Positions 1 through 12,051 are shown, counted from the stretch's first letter. The stretch: 64,000 bases of DNA from Gordonia gummivorans (GCF_022513585.1 NZ_JAKWBF010000003.1:62001-126000); one strand, 5' to 3'. Notes: a model not told the origin generated them from the sequence alone. Program-made: numbers and translations.

Positions 1-2467
<2,467 letters not shown>

Positions 2468-2655
2468 ACTCTCCCACCCGGGTCGTCTTCTATCGATCCG
2501 GCCCGCCCCCACGAGCACCGCAATAAACCCTGCCACTATCGGATCACAAAGTCACTATTAGCGATTCTGAATGTGCGATGCAGGGCGGGAAAATGCAGCG
2601 CACGACACAGGGTTCGTACGGTCGACTCCCAGGTTTCCCGCCTACGGTGGTCGGT

Positions 2656-3675
<1,020 letters not shown>

Positions 3676-3728
3676 GATGCACCCACCGCTGACCGGCCCC
3701 GGCTGACCCGGGAAGTCCGGCCCGTGCC

Positions 3729-3837
3729 GAAAAATCTGGGGGAAGAGCTTCTCCCCGGAGTTCACAGTCCTCCCCTACAAATTTCTGGGGGAAGACTCCA
3801 AGGGTAGGGGACGAGTTTTCTTCCCCTAGTTTCTTTC
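3729..3837. repeat. Nested-palindrome element, copy A
   Basis: This is one of four related elements of about 105-115 bp in the window. The others are at 31881-31986, 43861-43974 and 49000-49106. Each has a left hairpin of the GGGGAAGA...TTCTCCCC type, a central arm pair (AGTCCTCCCC opposite GGGGGAAGACT here), and a right hairpin (TAGGGGAC...TTCTTCCCCTA). The two ends are also complementary to one another. Copy A sits between the convergent genes galE and the DUF6541-like gene, so it could act as a two-way terminator, but its repeated and conserved nature points to a small mobile (MITE/REP-like) family. Confidence 0.85.
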
Positions 3838-3894
3838 TTGGGCGGCATGGAGCGCTTTGGGTGCTCGACGACGATGCTCCCGAGTTCGAGAATT

Positions 3895-3990
3895 GCGCTG
3901 CGACAGGGACCTCATTTCTGGTCAGAGACCTTCGGAACTGCCGACGGTCCCTGACTACGAGTGAGGTTTCTGTGACGGCGGCGGCGATGG
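3895..3990. repeat. Long imperfect palindrome
   Basis: An inverted repeat of roughly 40 bases per arm is centred near 3940. Its best-paired inner part is GGTCAGAGACC opposite GGTCCCTGAC, and the outer part pairs GGGACCTCA with TGAGGTTTC. It differs in sequence from the adjacent nested palindrome, and no second copy was seen. Together the two palindromes fill most of the 380-base convergent gap between galE and the membrane-protein gene, where I see no gene. Confidence 0.6.
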
Positions 3991-4057
3991 CGACGTCGGG
4001 CTGCGGAAAGGAGGCGGGGGGCTTCGGAGTGCGGTTGGCGCTGTTCATGCCAACGCG

Positions 4058-6139
4058 TCACGGAGGTGGTGCGAGCACCGAATCGTTGACGCGGAAGATC
4101 GTCACGTTCCCCTGCCGGAACACCTCGGTCAGCCCGGGCGCGCCGTTGCGGCGCAGGGCCAGGAACGGGTCACCCTGGTGTCCCGGGCCCGGTGCGCCGT
4201 TCTGGAACGGCCAGTAGCTCGGCGGGGAGTCGATCACGTAGTGCACCCGCATGTCTCGGACGATCTGGTCGATCTTGGGGTCGGCGCCGATCGTCGACAC
4301 CCCCCAATAGAGATCGCGTTGCCGCTGTGAGAAGTCGTTGGCCCGGTAGAACGGGAAGAGCGGCGTCAGGCCGGTCACGGGATAGATCCAGCCGGTCCCC
4401 TGGTCGAGGTTGTTGAGGATCACCGAGTTCCAGGCGTCGGGACGGTCGGCGAGCCAGTGGTAGGCGTCGAGATCATCGGGCCCGATGTACTTCCCACCGC
4501 GCTCCTTGGACGCCAACTGGGCGTGTTGCGGATACTTCACCACGCCCGCACCGGCGATGAGCACCAGCAGCAGCGCCAACGCGGCCGTCGCCACCACAGC
4601 TGGTGAGAACCTCCGCGGCGCATCGCTTTCCGATGAGCGCGCGGCAAGCTTGCCCGACACCCACCGCGACAACCACACCGCCGCCGACCCGACCGCCAGA
4701 CCCGCGGCCGACGCGGAAAGCAACGCAACCACAAACGTCAGACGATGGGGCGAATTGTAGAAGTAGCCGCCGATCGAACCGAGCGGATACGACAGCACAC
4801 TGAGCTCGACCACCGCGTTCGCCGTCACGAGCACGAAGGCCAGCCATGCGAGCAGCCCCGCCCAGCAACGCATCCAGGCCAGCACGATCAGCCCGAGCGC
4901 GGTGAAGGCGATCAGACCCCACAGCGGGTAGTAGTCGGCCAATGGGACGGTCCCGTTGAACGCGGCCTGCGACAGTCCCTGCGCGACGCCGACCGTCTCG
5001 ACGCGGAAGTCGAAGAAGGGCAGTTCGTTGGTGTCGGACACCTTGAGCGTCCCGTAGATGACCGGCGCCACGAGGATCAGCGTGAGCGCCCCGGTCGATA
5101 CAAGGGTGAGCAGGTCACGCAGTCGCGTGGAAACTGGATGCCATAGTGCCTCGCACAGCCACCACAGGGCGACGATGACGCCGACCACGATCAGGCCCGA
5201 CGGATGGGTCGCCGTCACACCGGTCACGGCCAATGCCGCGGGACCGACTCGCCGTCGATCGCGGATGACACCCATCGTCAGGATCGCCGCCACCGGCGCG
5301 AGGCTGACGCCCACCGCGTTCGGCACCGACGTCAGCTCCACCTCGACGTAGGGCAGCGACGGGAACAGTGCGCTGATCGCGGCGCCCGCGGCGGCGATGG
5401 TGGCCGAGGAGTTCACGTCGAAGCGGTGGCGGGCGAACCAGTAGGACATCGATGCGACGCCGAGCGGCACGGTGATCGCCAGCACCGCAGGCGAATAGGT
5501 GTTGTACAGCTCGACCGGATTGGCGCCGGTGATCGGGAAGAGCAACGCCCCCAGCGCATGCCAGGTGTTCGGGTAGTAGTTGAACCCGTGGGTGTCGTAG
5601 TTCATCAGCTCGCCCATGCGCAGCCCAGAGCCGATGCCCGTCTCGTGGATCCACCGCAAAGAGCTTGCGTGCCACAGGGAATCCCATACCTGCGACACGT
5701 TGTTCAGTCCGGCGAAGGCCGTCGTCGCGATGGGCCGGATGCAGGTGATCGCGATGATGGCACCGCCGACGGCAACACCGGCGGCGACGCGCAGCATTGC
5801 GGTGATGCCTGCGGGTGGGTCGTCGGACCCAGTTTCGTCGGACCCAGGTCCTTCCGGCGCGGGCGCCACTCGACGTCCCCAACGCGTGCGCAGGAGTGCG
5901 GCGTAGGCCCACGCGGCGAACATCGCGAGAACCAGTCCGACGAGCGCGCTGATCGCATTCCACTGGAACCCGACCGCCGAGTACAGGACGGTCAAGATGC
6001 TGACGAGTCCGAAGGTGATGGGCGGTCCGGCGGCGAGCGCGACCGGCCACGGCAGCATCATCCGGCGGCCGACGAGCGCACCCGGAACGATCAGGACCAG
6101 GGCGGTGACGACGACCACCCACGCCCCCAGCAACATCAC
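4058..6139 (-). CDS. Large polytopic membrane protein, DUF6541/GT-C-like
   Basis: This 693-residue integral membrane protein has at least eleven hydrophobic segments. A conserved luminal-looking loop (NYDTHGFNYYPNTWHALG) follows the fourth or so. A soluble C-terminal domain contains DQGTGWIYPVTGLTPLFPF and MRVHYVIDSPPSYW. This architecture matches the actinobacterial DUF6541 family, to which I believe M. tuberculosis Rv3779 belongs, and resembles GT-C glycosyltransferases. The nearby rmlA, rmlB and galE fit an envelope glycan role. The catalytic acids are not certain, so the function is inferred. GTG at 6139 or ATG at 6136 are both possible starts. A short GTCGGACCCAG duplication encodes the GSDETGSDD linker. 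Confidence 0.8.
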   Translation of the reverse strand: MMLLGAWVVVVTALVLIVPGALVGRRMMLPWPVALAAGPPITFGLVSILTVLYSAVGFQWNAISALVGLVLAMFAAWAYAALLRTRWGRRVAPAPEGPGSDETGSDDPPAGITAMLRVAAGVAVGGAIIAITCIRPIATTAFAGLNNVSQVWDSLWHASSLRWIHETGIGSGLRMGELMNYDTHGFNYYPNTWHALGALLFPITGANPVELYNTYSPAVLAITVPLGVASMSYWFARHRFDVNSSATIAAAGAAISALFPSLPYVEVELTSVPNAVGVSLAPVAAILTMGVIRDRRRVGPAALAVTGVTATHPSGLIVVGVIVALWWLCEALWHPVSTRLRDLLTLVSTGALTLILVAPVIYGTLKVSDTNELPFFDFRVETVGVAQGLSQAAFNGTVPLADYYPLWGLIAFTALGLIVLAWMRCWAGLLAWLAFVLVTANAVVELSVLSYPLGSIGGYFYNSPHRLTFVVALLSASAAGLAVGSAAVWLSRWVSGKLAARSSESDAPRRFSPAVVATAALALLLVLIAGAGVVKYPQHAQLASKERGGKYIGPDDLDAYHWLADRPDAWNSVILNNLDQGTGWIYPVTGLTPLFPFYRANDFSQRQRDLYWGVSTIGADPKIDQIVRDMRVHYVIDSPPSYWPFQNGAPGPGHQGDPFLALRRNGAPGLTEVFRQGNVTIFRVNDSVLAPPP

Positions 6140-6178
6140 GCGCGCCCTTCTGCCGGTGTCCGATCAAACACCAGCAGG

Positions 6179-7477
6179 TTACCGGGTGGCCGTATCCAGC
6201 TCGCAGGACTCCCGGCCCGGCGCCGGGAGCGAAGCGAGCGGGCCGCTTGCGCTTTCGGCGGCGAGGTCGGGGTCGATCCGGTCGGCGCCGGTCCGGTGGC
6301 CGATCAGCGTGACGGCGAGGCAGATGACGGCGGCGACGACCCCGAACCCGAACATCGTGGGATATCCGATGCTCACCCAGGTCTCGGAGATCCACGCGAG
6401 GATCGCGGGCACGGCGAAGCCGAGGTAGGTGACGCCGTAGAAGACGGCGGTGAGGCCGGCGAGGTCGTCGGGTCCGGCGATGCGTCCGACCTCGAGCAAT
6501 CCGGCGATCATCGCCATGCCGTAGCCGCAGCCCAGGACGGTTGCCGCGAGCAGTGCGGCCCACACCGTCAGCAGATGGGCGGCGAGCGCGGCCAGCGCCA
6601 TCCCGACCGCCACGATGACCAGCGCGACCACCACTCCGCGCACGCTCCCGGGCCGATCGATCCGACGGCCGACCGATTGCAGCAAGAAACCGGCGGCCAG
6701 TCCCAGCACGCAGCACAATCCCGCGAAGGCGATCGGCATGCCGGAGCTGCGCGTCGACATCAGCGCCGGGATCACCGCATAGGCCGACGCCGCGGCACCG
6801 AACACCCATGGCGCGACCGGCAGCACGACGAGCAGGAAGCGTCGATGTCCGGCGGCCGGGATCTTCAGGTCGTCGAGCAGACGGCCGGGCCGGATCTGGC
6901 GGGCACGCGTCTCCGGCGAGGCGACGAGGAGCACGGCAGCAAGCGCAGCGATCGAGATGTTGACCAGGTAGGGCAGCACATGCGGCCACGGCCCCCACTG
7001 CGCCAGGGCGGCCGCGACACCCGCGCCGATCCCGAAACCTGCGGTCAGGCTCATCGCCGCACGCTTGGCGCCGGTGCCGGCAGGTGCACCGTCGGCGTCG
7101 GACAGTTCCTTGATCCAGCTACCACCGACAGCCATGGAGAGCCCCAGCGCGACACCGCTGAGGACGCGGCCGGACGCGAGCATCGTCGCCGAACCGGCAC
7201 CGGCGGCGAGGATCGCCGAACCGAGCGCCGCGAAGACGGGAGCCGGAAGCATCAGGGGCCGTCGGCCCAGGCGGTCGGAGAGCGGTCCGCCGATGAGCAG
7301 TGCGGGGACGATGCCGAGCACGTAGGCGAACAGCAAGGCGTCGACCGTGACCGCAGACATGTCCCCGGACTGGCGGTACATGACGAGCAGAGGGGTGAAC
7401 TCGTTGCCACCCCACGCGGTGGCGAACACCGCGAGGGCGACCGCGGGCCAACCCAGCGTCGAGATCCGGCGCGTCAT
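6179..7477 (-). CDS. MFS transporter
   Basis: This 432-residue major facilitator has about twelve transmembrane helices, the motif GGPLSDRLGRRPL between helices 2 and 3, and a cytoplasmic loop midway. Its start overlaps the stop of the upstream GntR gene by four bases, so the two form an operon and the substrate probably relates to the GntR effector; it cannot be named. The last 25 residues are odd: they are read through a GC-rich repeat at 6216-6244 that recurs in the TadE-like gene, giving ASGPLASLPAPGRES. This tail was probably added by repeat insertion. Confidence 0.9.
   Translation of the reverse strand: MTRRISTLGWPAVALAVFATAWGGNEFTPLLVMYRQSGDMSAVTVDALLFAYVLGIVPALLIGGPLSDRLGRRPLMLPAPVFAALGSAILAAGAGSATMLASGRVLSGVALGLSMAVGGSWIKELSDADGAPAGTGAKRAAMSLTAGFGIGAGVAAALAQWGPWPHVLPYLVNISIAALAAVLLVASPETRARQIRPGRLLDDLKIPAAGHRRFLLVVLPVAPWVFGAAASAYAVIPALMSTRSSGMPIAFAGLCCVLGLAAGFLLQSVGRRIDRPGSVRGVVVALVIVAVGMALAALAAHLLTVWAALLAATVLGCGYGMAMIAGLLEVGRIAGPDDLAGLTAVFYGVTYLGFAVPAILAWISETWVSIGYPTMFGFGVVAAVICLAVTLIGHRTGADRIDPDLAAESASGPLASLPAPGRESCELDTATR
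6216..6244. repeat. GC-rich repeat element inside the MFS 3' end
   Basis: This 29-base element contains the palindrome CCCGGCGCCGGG followed by AGCGAAGCGAGCGGGCC. On the opposite strand it matches the two 36-base tandem units at 31009-31080 in about 27 of 29 positions. It is read in frame as part of the C-terminus of the MFS protein. Confidence 0.75.
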
Positions 7478-8124
7478 CGGCTTCCACCCCGGAGGTCGTG
7501 CACTGCGGCGAGATGGTCGGCGAGCAGTGCGGCGTAGGCCGACGCGTCGCCTGACGCGATGGCCTCCACGAGCGCGGCATGGTCACCCAGGATCAGGTCG
7601 GGGATGGACGCGTCGCGATGCACACTGCTCGTCGTCATCCGCCGATGCCGTTCACCGAGGCCGACGAAGAATCCCGCCAGGATCGCGTTGTCGCCGGCGG
7701 CGACGATCAGCTGATGAAACTCGGCGTCGATCCGGGCGAACTCGGCGACATCGTCCGACGGCACCGCTCGGTGGGCGTCGACGTTTGCCCGCAGCTGTTC
7801 GACGAGTTGGTCGCGAGCCCGGTCGCGGCCCGTCAACGATCCCACCGCATGGCTCTCCAACAGGATCCGGGCGTCGACCACGTCGCGCGCTTCCCGGTCG
7901 CCGATCGGGACCACCAGAGCGCCGCGTTTCGGGTACAGCCGCATCCATCCCTCGGCCTCCAGACGAAGGAAGGCCTCGCGGACCGGAGTACGGCTGACCG
8001 CGCACTGCGTGGCGACCTCACCCTCGCTGATCAGCTCACCGCCGGCGATCTCGTTTGTGAGAATCTGCTCCTTGACCACGCCATATACACGCTCAGCAGC
8101 AGATTCCGGGTGCGCATGCGACAT
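7474..8124 (-). CDS. GntR-family transcriptional regulator (FCD type)
   Basis: This 216-residue regulator has an N-terminal winged helix-turn-helix (ISEGEVATQCAVSRTPVREA, about residues 30-50, with the RTPVREAF recognition helix typical of the FadR branch). An all-helical FCD effector domain follows, with metal-binding histidines suggested by DAEFHQLIV and DHLAAVHD. I chose the ATG at 8124 because the HTH lies at normal distance from it and a promoter-like gap precedes it. It is translationally coupled to the MFS gene by a four-base overlap and diverges from malic enzyme. It probably controls the MFS gene and perhaps malic enzyme. Confidence 0.92.
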   Translation of the reverse strand: MSHAHPESAAERVYGVVKEQILTNEIAGGELISEGEVATQCAVSRTPVREAFLRLEAEGWMRLYPKRGALVVPIGDREARDVVDARILLESHAVGSLTGRDRARDQLVEQLRANVDAHRAVPSDDVAEFARIDAEFHQLIVAAGDNAILAGFFVGLGERHRRMTTSSVHRDASIPDLILGDHAALVEAIASGDASAYAALLADHLAAVHDLRGGSR

Positions 8125-8235
8125 AGACACAAGATGTACCCTAACACGGTCCGCCCACCGGCCACCCTGCTTGATCGCTCGTTCGGTGCGGTGGGACACT
8201 TGGGCAACTACGCACCAGGGCCCAGGAGGACAACC

Positions 8236-9456
8236 GTGACGAGCACGGACGGGGGCGCACGCACCGGCGACGCCCCGTACACCGAACCGACCATCGCCGA
8301 TCAGCCGATCACCGACGAGGAGATCTTCCTCTCGCACGTCGGCGGCAAACTGTCGGTCGAGTTGCGTTCGCCCATCGACACCCAGCGCGACCTGTCGATC
8401 GCCTACACACCGGGCGTCGCACAGGTGTCCCGGGCGATCGACGCCGACGCCGACCTGGTGAACAAGTACACCTGGACCGACCGGCTGGTCGCGGTGGTCA
8501 GCGACGGCACGGCCGTGCTGGGTCTCGGCGACATCGGTCCGCGTGCGTCGCTGCCGGTCATGGAGGGCAAGTCCGCACTGTTCCGGACGTTCGCCGGACT
8601 CAACTCGATCCCGATCGTCCTCGACACCAAGGATCCCGACGAGATCGTCGAGACGTTGATCCGTCTGCGCCCGAGCTTCGGTGCGGTCAACCTCGAGGAC
8701 ATCTCCGCACCGCGGTGCTTCGAGATCGAACAGCGCGTCATCGAGGCCCTCGACTGCCCGGTGATGCACGACGACCAGCACGGCACCGCGATCGTCGTCC
8801 TTGCAGCCCTTCGCGGCGCGACCAAGGTTCTGGAGCGCGACATCACCAAGCTGCGTGTCATCATCTCCGGTGCCGGAGCGGCCGGTGTCGCGTGCGCGAA
8901 GATCCTTCATGCCGCCGGTATCGAGGACATCGTGGTGCTCGACTCCAAGGGCATCGTCAGCTTCCACCGCGACGACTTGAACGAGGTCAAGCAGGAGCTC
9001 GCCGAATTCACCAACCCCCGTGCCATCTCCGGTGGTCCGGCCGAGGCGTTCTCGGGTGCCGACGTGTTCGTCGGCGTCTCGGCGGGCAAGATCGCCGAGG
9101 ATCTCGTCGCCACCATGGCGGCCGACCCGATCATCTTCGCCATGTCGAACCCGGACCCCGAGATCCACCCCGAGGTCGCCGCCAAGTACGCCACCGTGGT
9201 CGCCACCGGCCGCAGCGATTTCCCGAACCAGATCAACAACGTGCTCGCGTTCCCCGGCGTGTTCAAGGGTGCGCTCGACGCCGGCGCCAACCGGATCACC
9301 GAGCGGATGAAGCTCGCCGCGGCCGACGCCATCTTCTCGGTCGTCGCCGACGAATTGGCCGCCGACAAGATCGTCCCGAGTCCGCTCGACGACCGGGTCG
9401 CCCCCGCGGTGGCCGAGGCCGTCGCACAAGCAGCTCGGGCGGAGGGCCTGCACTAG
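8236..9456 (+). CDS. NAD(P)-dependent malic enzyme
   Basis: This enzyme oxidatively decarboxylates malate to pyruvate with reduction of NAD(P). The 406-residue protein is of the short bacterial class. It contains SIAYTPGVAQVS near the N-terminus, the metal-binding region GAVNLEDISAP followed by HDDQHGTAIV, the dinucleotide-binding SGAGAAGVACAKIL, and MSNPDPEI and QINNVLAFPGVF near the C-terminus. It starts with GTG at 8236, preceded by an AGGAGG ribosome-binding site. It diverges from the GntR-MFS pair. Confidence 0.96.
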   Translation: MTSTDGGARTGDAPYTEPTIADQPITDEEIFLSHVGGKLSVELRSPIDTQRDLSIAYTPGVAQVSRAIDADADLVNKYTWTDRLVAVVSDGTAVLGLGDIGPRASLPVMEGKSALFRTFAGLNSIPIVLDTKDPDEIVETLIRLRPSFGAVNLEDISAPRCFEIEQRVIEALDCPVMHDDQHGTAIVVLAALRGATKVLERDITKLRVIISGAGAAGVACAKILHAAGIEDIVVLDSKGIVSFHRDDLNEVKQELAEFTNPRAISGGPAEAFSGADVFVGVSAGKIAEDLVATMAADPIIFAMSNPDPEIHPEVAAKYATVVATGRSDFPNQINNVLAFPGVFKGALDAGANRITERMKLAAADAIFSVVADELAADKIVPSPLDDRVAPAVAEAVAQAARAEGLH

Positions 9457-9464
9457 TCACTCGT

Positions 9465-9534
9465 GACACTCTGTGTCGAGTCGGGAAACCTGTGTGCTGC
9501 AACACCCGGGTTCTCCGATTAGGCACAGAGTGTT
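9465..9534. repeat. Imperfect 70-bp palindrome between convergent genes
   Basis: Both arms carry ACACTCTGTG at the ends, then TCGG...AACC, then a GTG(C/T)TGCA centre; each arm is about 33 bases. It lies directly after the malic enzyme stop and before the stop of the convergent VOC fusion gene. A two-way terminator or a repeat element are both possible. No second copy was seen in this window. Confidence 0.7.
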
Positions 9535-9544
9535 TCTCGCACCC

Positions 9545-10216
9545 TCAGTCGGCGCGCTCCTGCCAGGTACACAGGCACACCTCGTTGCCCTCGGCATCGG
9601 CGAGGACCCAGAACGACGGCGCATACTCGTCGGTGAGCAGCCGACCACCCGCTTCCAGCGCGGATTGCAGGCGGTGCTCCAGTTCGTCGTGCGGTACCCA
9701 CAGGTCGACGTGCATTCGGCTGCGTTGCGGTCGGGCTTCGTCCATCTGTTGAAACCACACCCCCGGCAAACGGCCATCGGGATCGACGAGGTCGATCGGC
9801 TGGTGCTCGGCCGCATCTTTGTAACCGAACACGGCCGCCCAGAACGGTCGTATCGCGGCGATGTCGAGGGCGTCGATCGCGAGATCGAACTGGGTCATCG
9901 GCGTCGGTGCGGGTTCGATACCCAGGTCCACAGCGATTGCTGCGATCGTGTTCGCCAGCGCGACATCCGCCTCGGTGAGTGCGTGCGCGCTGTGCGTGGT
10001 GAGCACCAGATGCACTGTGCCGTAACGGAGGTCGATGTCGGGGTGATGCCCGGCCACCTCTGCGGCGTCGATGATCTTGGCGACGAACTCACCCCCACGG
10101 ACCATCGACCCGGTCTTGTAGGCGGCGACCAGTTTGTCGGCGAGGACCCGCCAAGGATCGGAGACGACCTCGGTGGCGGCGGCCGCGGTGACTGGTGTTC
10201 CACTGGACCCGGTCAT
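9545..10216 (-). CDS. Pterin carbinolamine dehydratase-VOC domain fusion
   Basis: This 223-residue two-domain protein has an N-terminal half resembling pterin-4a-carbinolamine dehydratase (GGEFVAKIIDAAEVAGHHPD, with the HHPD active-site motif, then a TEADVALANTIAAIA helix). Its C-terminal half is a VOC/glyoxalase-like fold (PFWAAVFGYKD, MHVDLWVPHDE, ADAEGNEVCLCTW). The dehydratase normally recycles the pterin cofactor of aromatic amino acid hydroxylases, or acts as a transcriptional coactivator; the VOC part has no assigned substrate. The ATG at 10216 is preceded by GAAGG and is preferred over the ATG at 10237. It diverges from the gene at 10281. Confidence 0.82.
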   Translation of the reverse strand: MTGSSGTPVTAAAATEVVSDPWRVLADKLVAAYKTGSMVRGGEFVAKIIDAAEVAGHHPDIDLRYGTVHLVLTTHSAHALTEADVALANTIAAIAVDLGIEPAPTPMTQFDLAIDALDIAAIRPFWAAVFGYKDAAEHQPIDLVDPDGRLPGVWFQQMDEARPQRSRMHVDLWVPHDELEHRLQSALEAGGRLLTDEYAPSFWVLADAEGNEVCLCTWQERAD

Positions 10217-10280
10217 ACCTTCGACCGTACGTCGCATCCGAACCCTTTTGTAGCCGCATCGCCAGGTCTACCGTCGAAGG

Positions 10281-10862
10281 GTGCTGTTACCGAGGCCGAT
10301 CGCTCAAGGAGTCGCCGACGGCTCCGTCGACCTTGCGTTCCGACGCTGGGCCGACTCCCGGGTCAAGGTCGGTTCCACGTTCGTGACTGCGGCCGGGGTC
10401 ATCGAGATCACCTCGGTGCGCAGCGTCGACCCCGAGAAGATCACCGATCGCGACGCCAAGCGCGCCGGATTCCCGAACGCCGACAAGGCACGCGCACGTC
10501 TGCGCGGACCCGACGAGTACCCAACCTTCCGCATCGGGTTGCGTTGGCACGGTGAGGATCCGCGGATCGCGTTGCGCGCCGACGCCGAGCTGTCGGACGA
10601 GGACATCGCCGACCTCACCAAGCGCCTCGACCGGTTGGACAGTCGGTCGAGTCACGGGCCGTGGACGCGACAGGTGCTGGCTCTCATCGGACGTCGGCCG
10701 GCGGTGGTCTCGACCGAATTGGCCGCCGAACTCGGCAGGGAGAGGCCCGATTTCAAACTCGACGTACGAAAGCTGAAGGCACTCGGCCTGACCAGGAGCC
10801 TCGACGTGGGTTATGAGCTGTCGCCACGAGGGCGCGCCTTTCTCGACGCCGATGGGCGATAA
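10281..10862 (+). CDS. Hypothetical protein, possibly ASCH/PUA-like
   Basis: This 193-residue protein of unknown function opens with LPRPIAQGVADGSVDLAFRRW and continues into VKVGSTFVTAAGVIEITSV. That layout is reminiscent of ASCH (PUA-related, RNA-binding) domains, whose first strand-helix holds a conserved G and a positively charged loop. The C-terminal 60 residues (LDVRKLKALGLTRSLDVGY) look like a winged-helix tail. It starts with GTG and has a GAAGG motif immediately upstream. The domain assignment is a weak inference. AraC and VOC genes follow on the same strand. Confidence 0.7.
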   Translation: MLLPRPIAQGVADGSVDLAFRRWADSRVKVGSTFVTAAGVIEITSVRSVDPEKITDRDAKRAGFPNADKARARLRGPDEYPTFRIGLRWHGEDPRIALRADAELSDEDIADLTKRLDRLDSRSSHGPWTRQVLALIGRRPAVVSTELAAELGRERPDFKLDVRKLKALGLTRSLDVGYELSPRGRAFLDADGR

Positions 10863-10869
10863 TCACCTA

Positions 10870-11325
10870 ATGACCAGCACGCATCCCACCCGACACCTGT
10901 TGCGGGCGAAGGATCTCGTCGACGTGCGGTTCGCCGAGCCACTCACCGTCGACGACATGGCCGCGGCTGCCAAGCTGTCCCGAGCCCACTTCACCCGGGC
11001 GTTCACGGCGGCGTTCGGCGAGTCGCCGCACGCCTATCTGCAGACCCGACGACTCGAACGCGCGGCCGCGATGCTGCGCTCCACCGACAGATCGGTCGCC
11101 GACATCTGCATGTCGGTGGGGCTCTCGAGTGTCGGGTCGTTCACCACCAGTTTCGCCCGATCTTTCGGCAAGACCCCGACCGCCTACCGCGCGTCCTTCC
11201 CGCCCGCCTCGACCTACGCCCACGTGCCCGCGTGCGTGCTGCGCGTGTACTCGCGGCCGGGCCCTTCGAGCAGGGTGGACAAGACAGCACACGGGGAGAA
11301 GACCACCATCGAGCCGTCGGCGTAG
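10870..11325 (+). CDS. AraC-family transcriptional regulator, short form
   Basis: This 151-residue protein is almost only the AraC DNA-binding domain. The first HTH is around VDDMAAAAKLSRAHFTRAF (about residues 25-45). The second is around VADICMSVGLSSVGSFTTSF, with the typical GxxSxxxFxxxFxxxFGxxPxxYR signature ending in FGKTPTAYR. No ligand-binding domain precedes it. It lies 60 bases upstream of the VOC gene on the same strand, a common two-gene arrangement in which the regulator controls the VOC protein. Confidence 0.9.
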   Translation: MTSTHPTRHLLRAKDLVDVRFAEPLTVDDMAAAAKLSRAHFTRAFTAAFGESPHAYLQTRRLERAAAMLRSTDRSVADICMSVGLSSVGSFTTSFARSFGKTPTAYRASFPPASTYAHVPACVLRVYSRPGPSSRVDKTAHGEKTTIEPSA

Positions 11326-11385
11326 CTTCGTTGTCACAAGCTCCCCGAGATTTTCGACGGAGATCGACTTCGAAAGGTGGACAAC

Positions 11386-11817
11386 ATGATTCGCATCGCA
11401 TGCGCGCAACTCTGGGTACACGACCAGGACGAGGCGCTCGAATTCTGGACGACCAAGATCGGCATGGAGGTTCGGTCGGACGTCACCATGCCGGAGATGG
11501 GCGGCTTCCGTTGGCTCACCGTCGGTCCGCCCGGGCAAGAGGACGTCAGCATCGTGCTCATGGACATCCCCGGACCGCCGATGATCGACGCCAAGGTCAA
11601 GGGCGAGATCGACAGTCTGATGTCGAAAGGCTTTGCCGGAACGGTCTTTTTGACCACCGACGACTGTCAGGCATCGTACGAGGAGCTGGCCGCCCGCGGT
11701 GTCGAGTTCACCGAGACCCCCGAGCAGCGCCCGTACGGCATCGACGCCGGGTTCCGCGACCCGTCCGGCAACAGCGTCCGGCTCACCCAACTCGCGGAGA
11801 ATTTCGCGCAGGTGTGA
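11386..11817 (+). CDS. VOC-family (glyoxalase/bleomycin-resistance fold) protein
   Basis: This 143-residue single VOC unit has paired beta-alpha-beta-beta-beta modules: AQLWVHDQDEALEFWTTKIG at the N-terminus and TDDCQASYEELAARGVEF, then FRDPSGNSVRLTQ, at the C-terminus. The ATG at 11386 is preferred over the GTG at 11377 because AAAGGTGG lies five bases before it. It probably forms an operon with the AraC gene. The substrate is unknown; relatives include dioxygenase-like and resistance proteins. Confidence 0.88.
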   Translation: MIRIACAQLWVHDQDEALEFWTTKIGMEVRSDVTMPEMGGFRWLTVGPPGQEDVSIVLMDIPGPPMIDAKVKGEIDSLMSKGFAGTVFLTTDDCQASYEELAARGVEFTETPEQRPYGIDAGFRDPSGNSVRLTQLAENFAQV

Positions 11818-11824
11818 GCCTCCC

Positions 11825-12013
11825 GCTGATCGAGCCGCCCCACGCTGATCGAGCCGCCCCACGCTGATCGAGCCGGGACCGAGCCCCTGGGCGAGGACCC
11901 GTGTCGAGATCCGCCGGATCGAGCCGGGACCGAGGCGCCAGCCGAGGACCCGTGTCGAGATCCGCCGGATCGAGCCGGGACCGAGGCGCCAGCCGAGGAC
12001 CCGTGTCGAGATC
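11825..12013. repeat. Tandem repeats upstream of lipase gene
   Basis: Two perfect 19-base units (GCTGATCGAGCCGCCCCAC) plus a partial third occupy 11825-11875. They run into three 51-base units that start at 11866, 11917 and 11968. Units two and three are nearly identical, and the first differs at the segment after GGGACCGAG. The GATCGAGCCGGGACCGAG...GTGTCGAGATC core looks related to dispersed intergenic repeats with CTGGTCGAG and TCGAGACC ends, such as the one at 39924-39979. No gene is present here. Confidence 0.9.
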
Positions 12014-12051
12014 ACCGCCGCAACCAGCCCACCCGCTGACACCACCCAGTG

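Noticed and set aside
5115-6998. Long minus-strand frame overlapping the membrane-protein and MFS genes
   Set aside because: Arg/Pro-rich translation typical of an out-of-frame GC3 artefact; both real genes have clear helices and motifs.
5204-7537. 777-codon plus-strand frame across the MFS gene
   Set aside because: Extremely Arg/His/Gln-rich, no motif, antisense to two well-supported genes.
11825-12013. Possible CRISPR array
   Set aside because: Units abut directly with no variable spacers, so they are simple tandem repeats; no cas genes are present.
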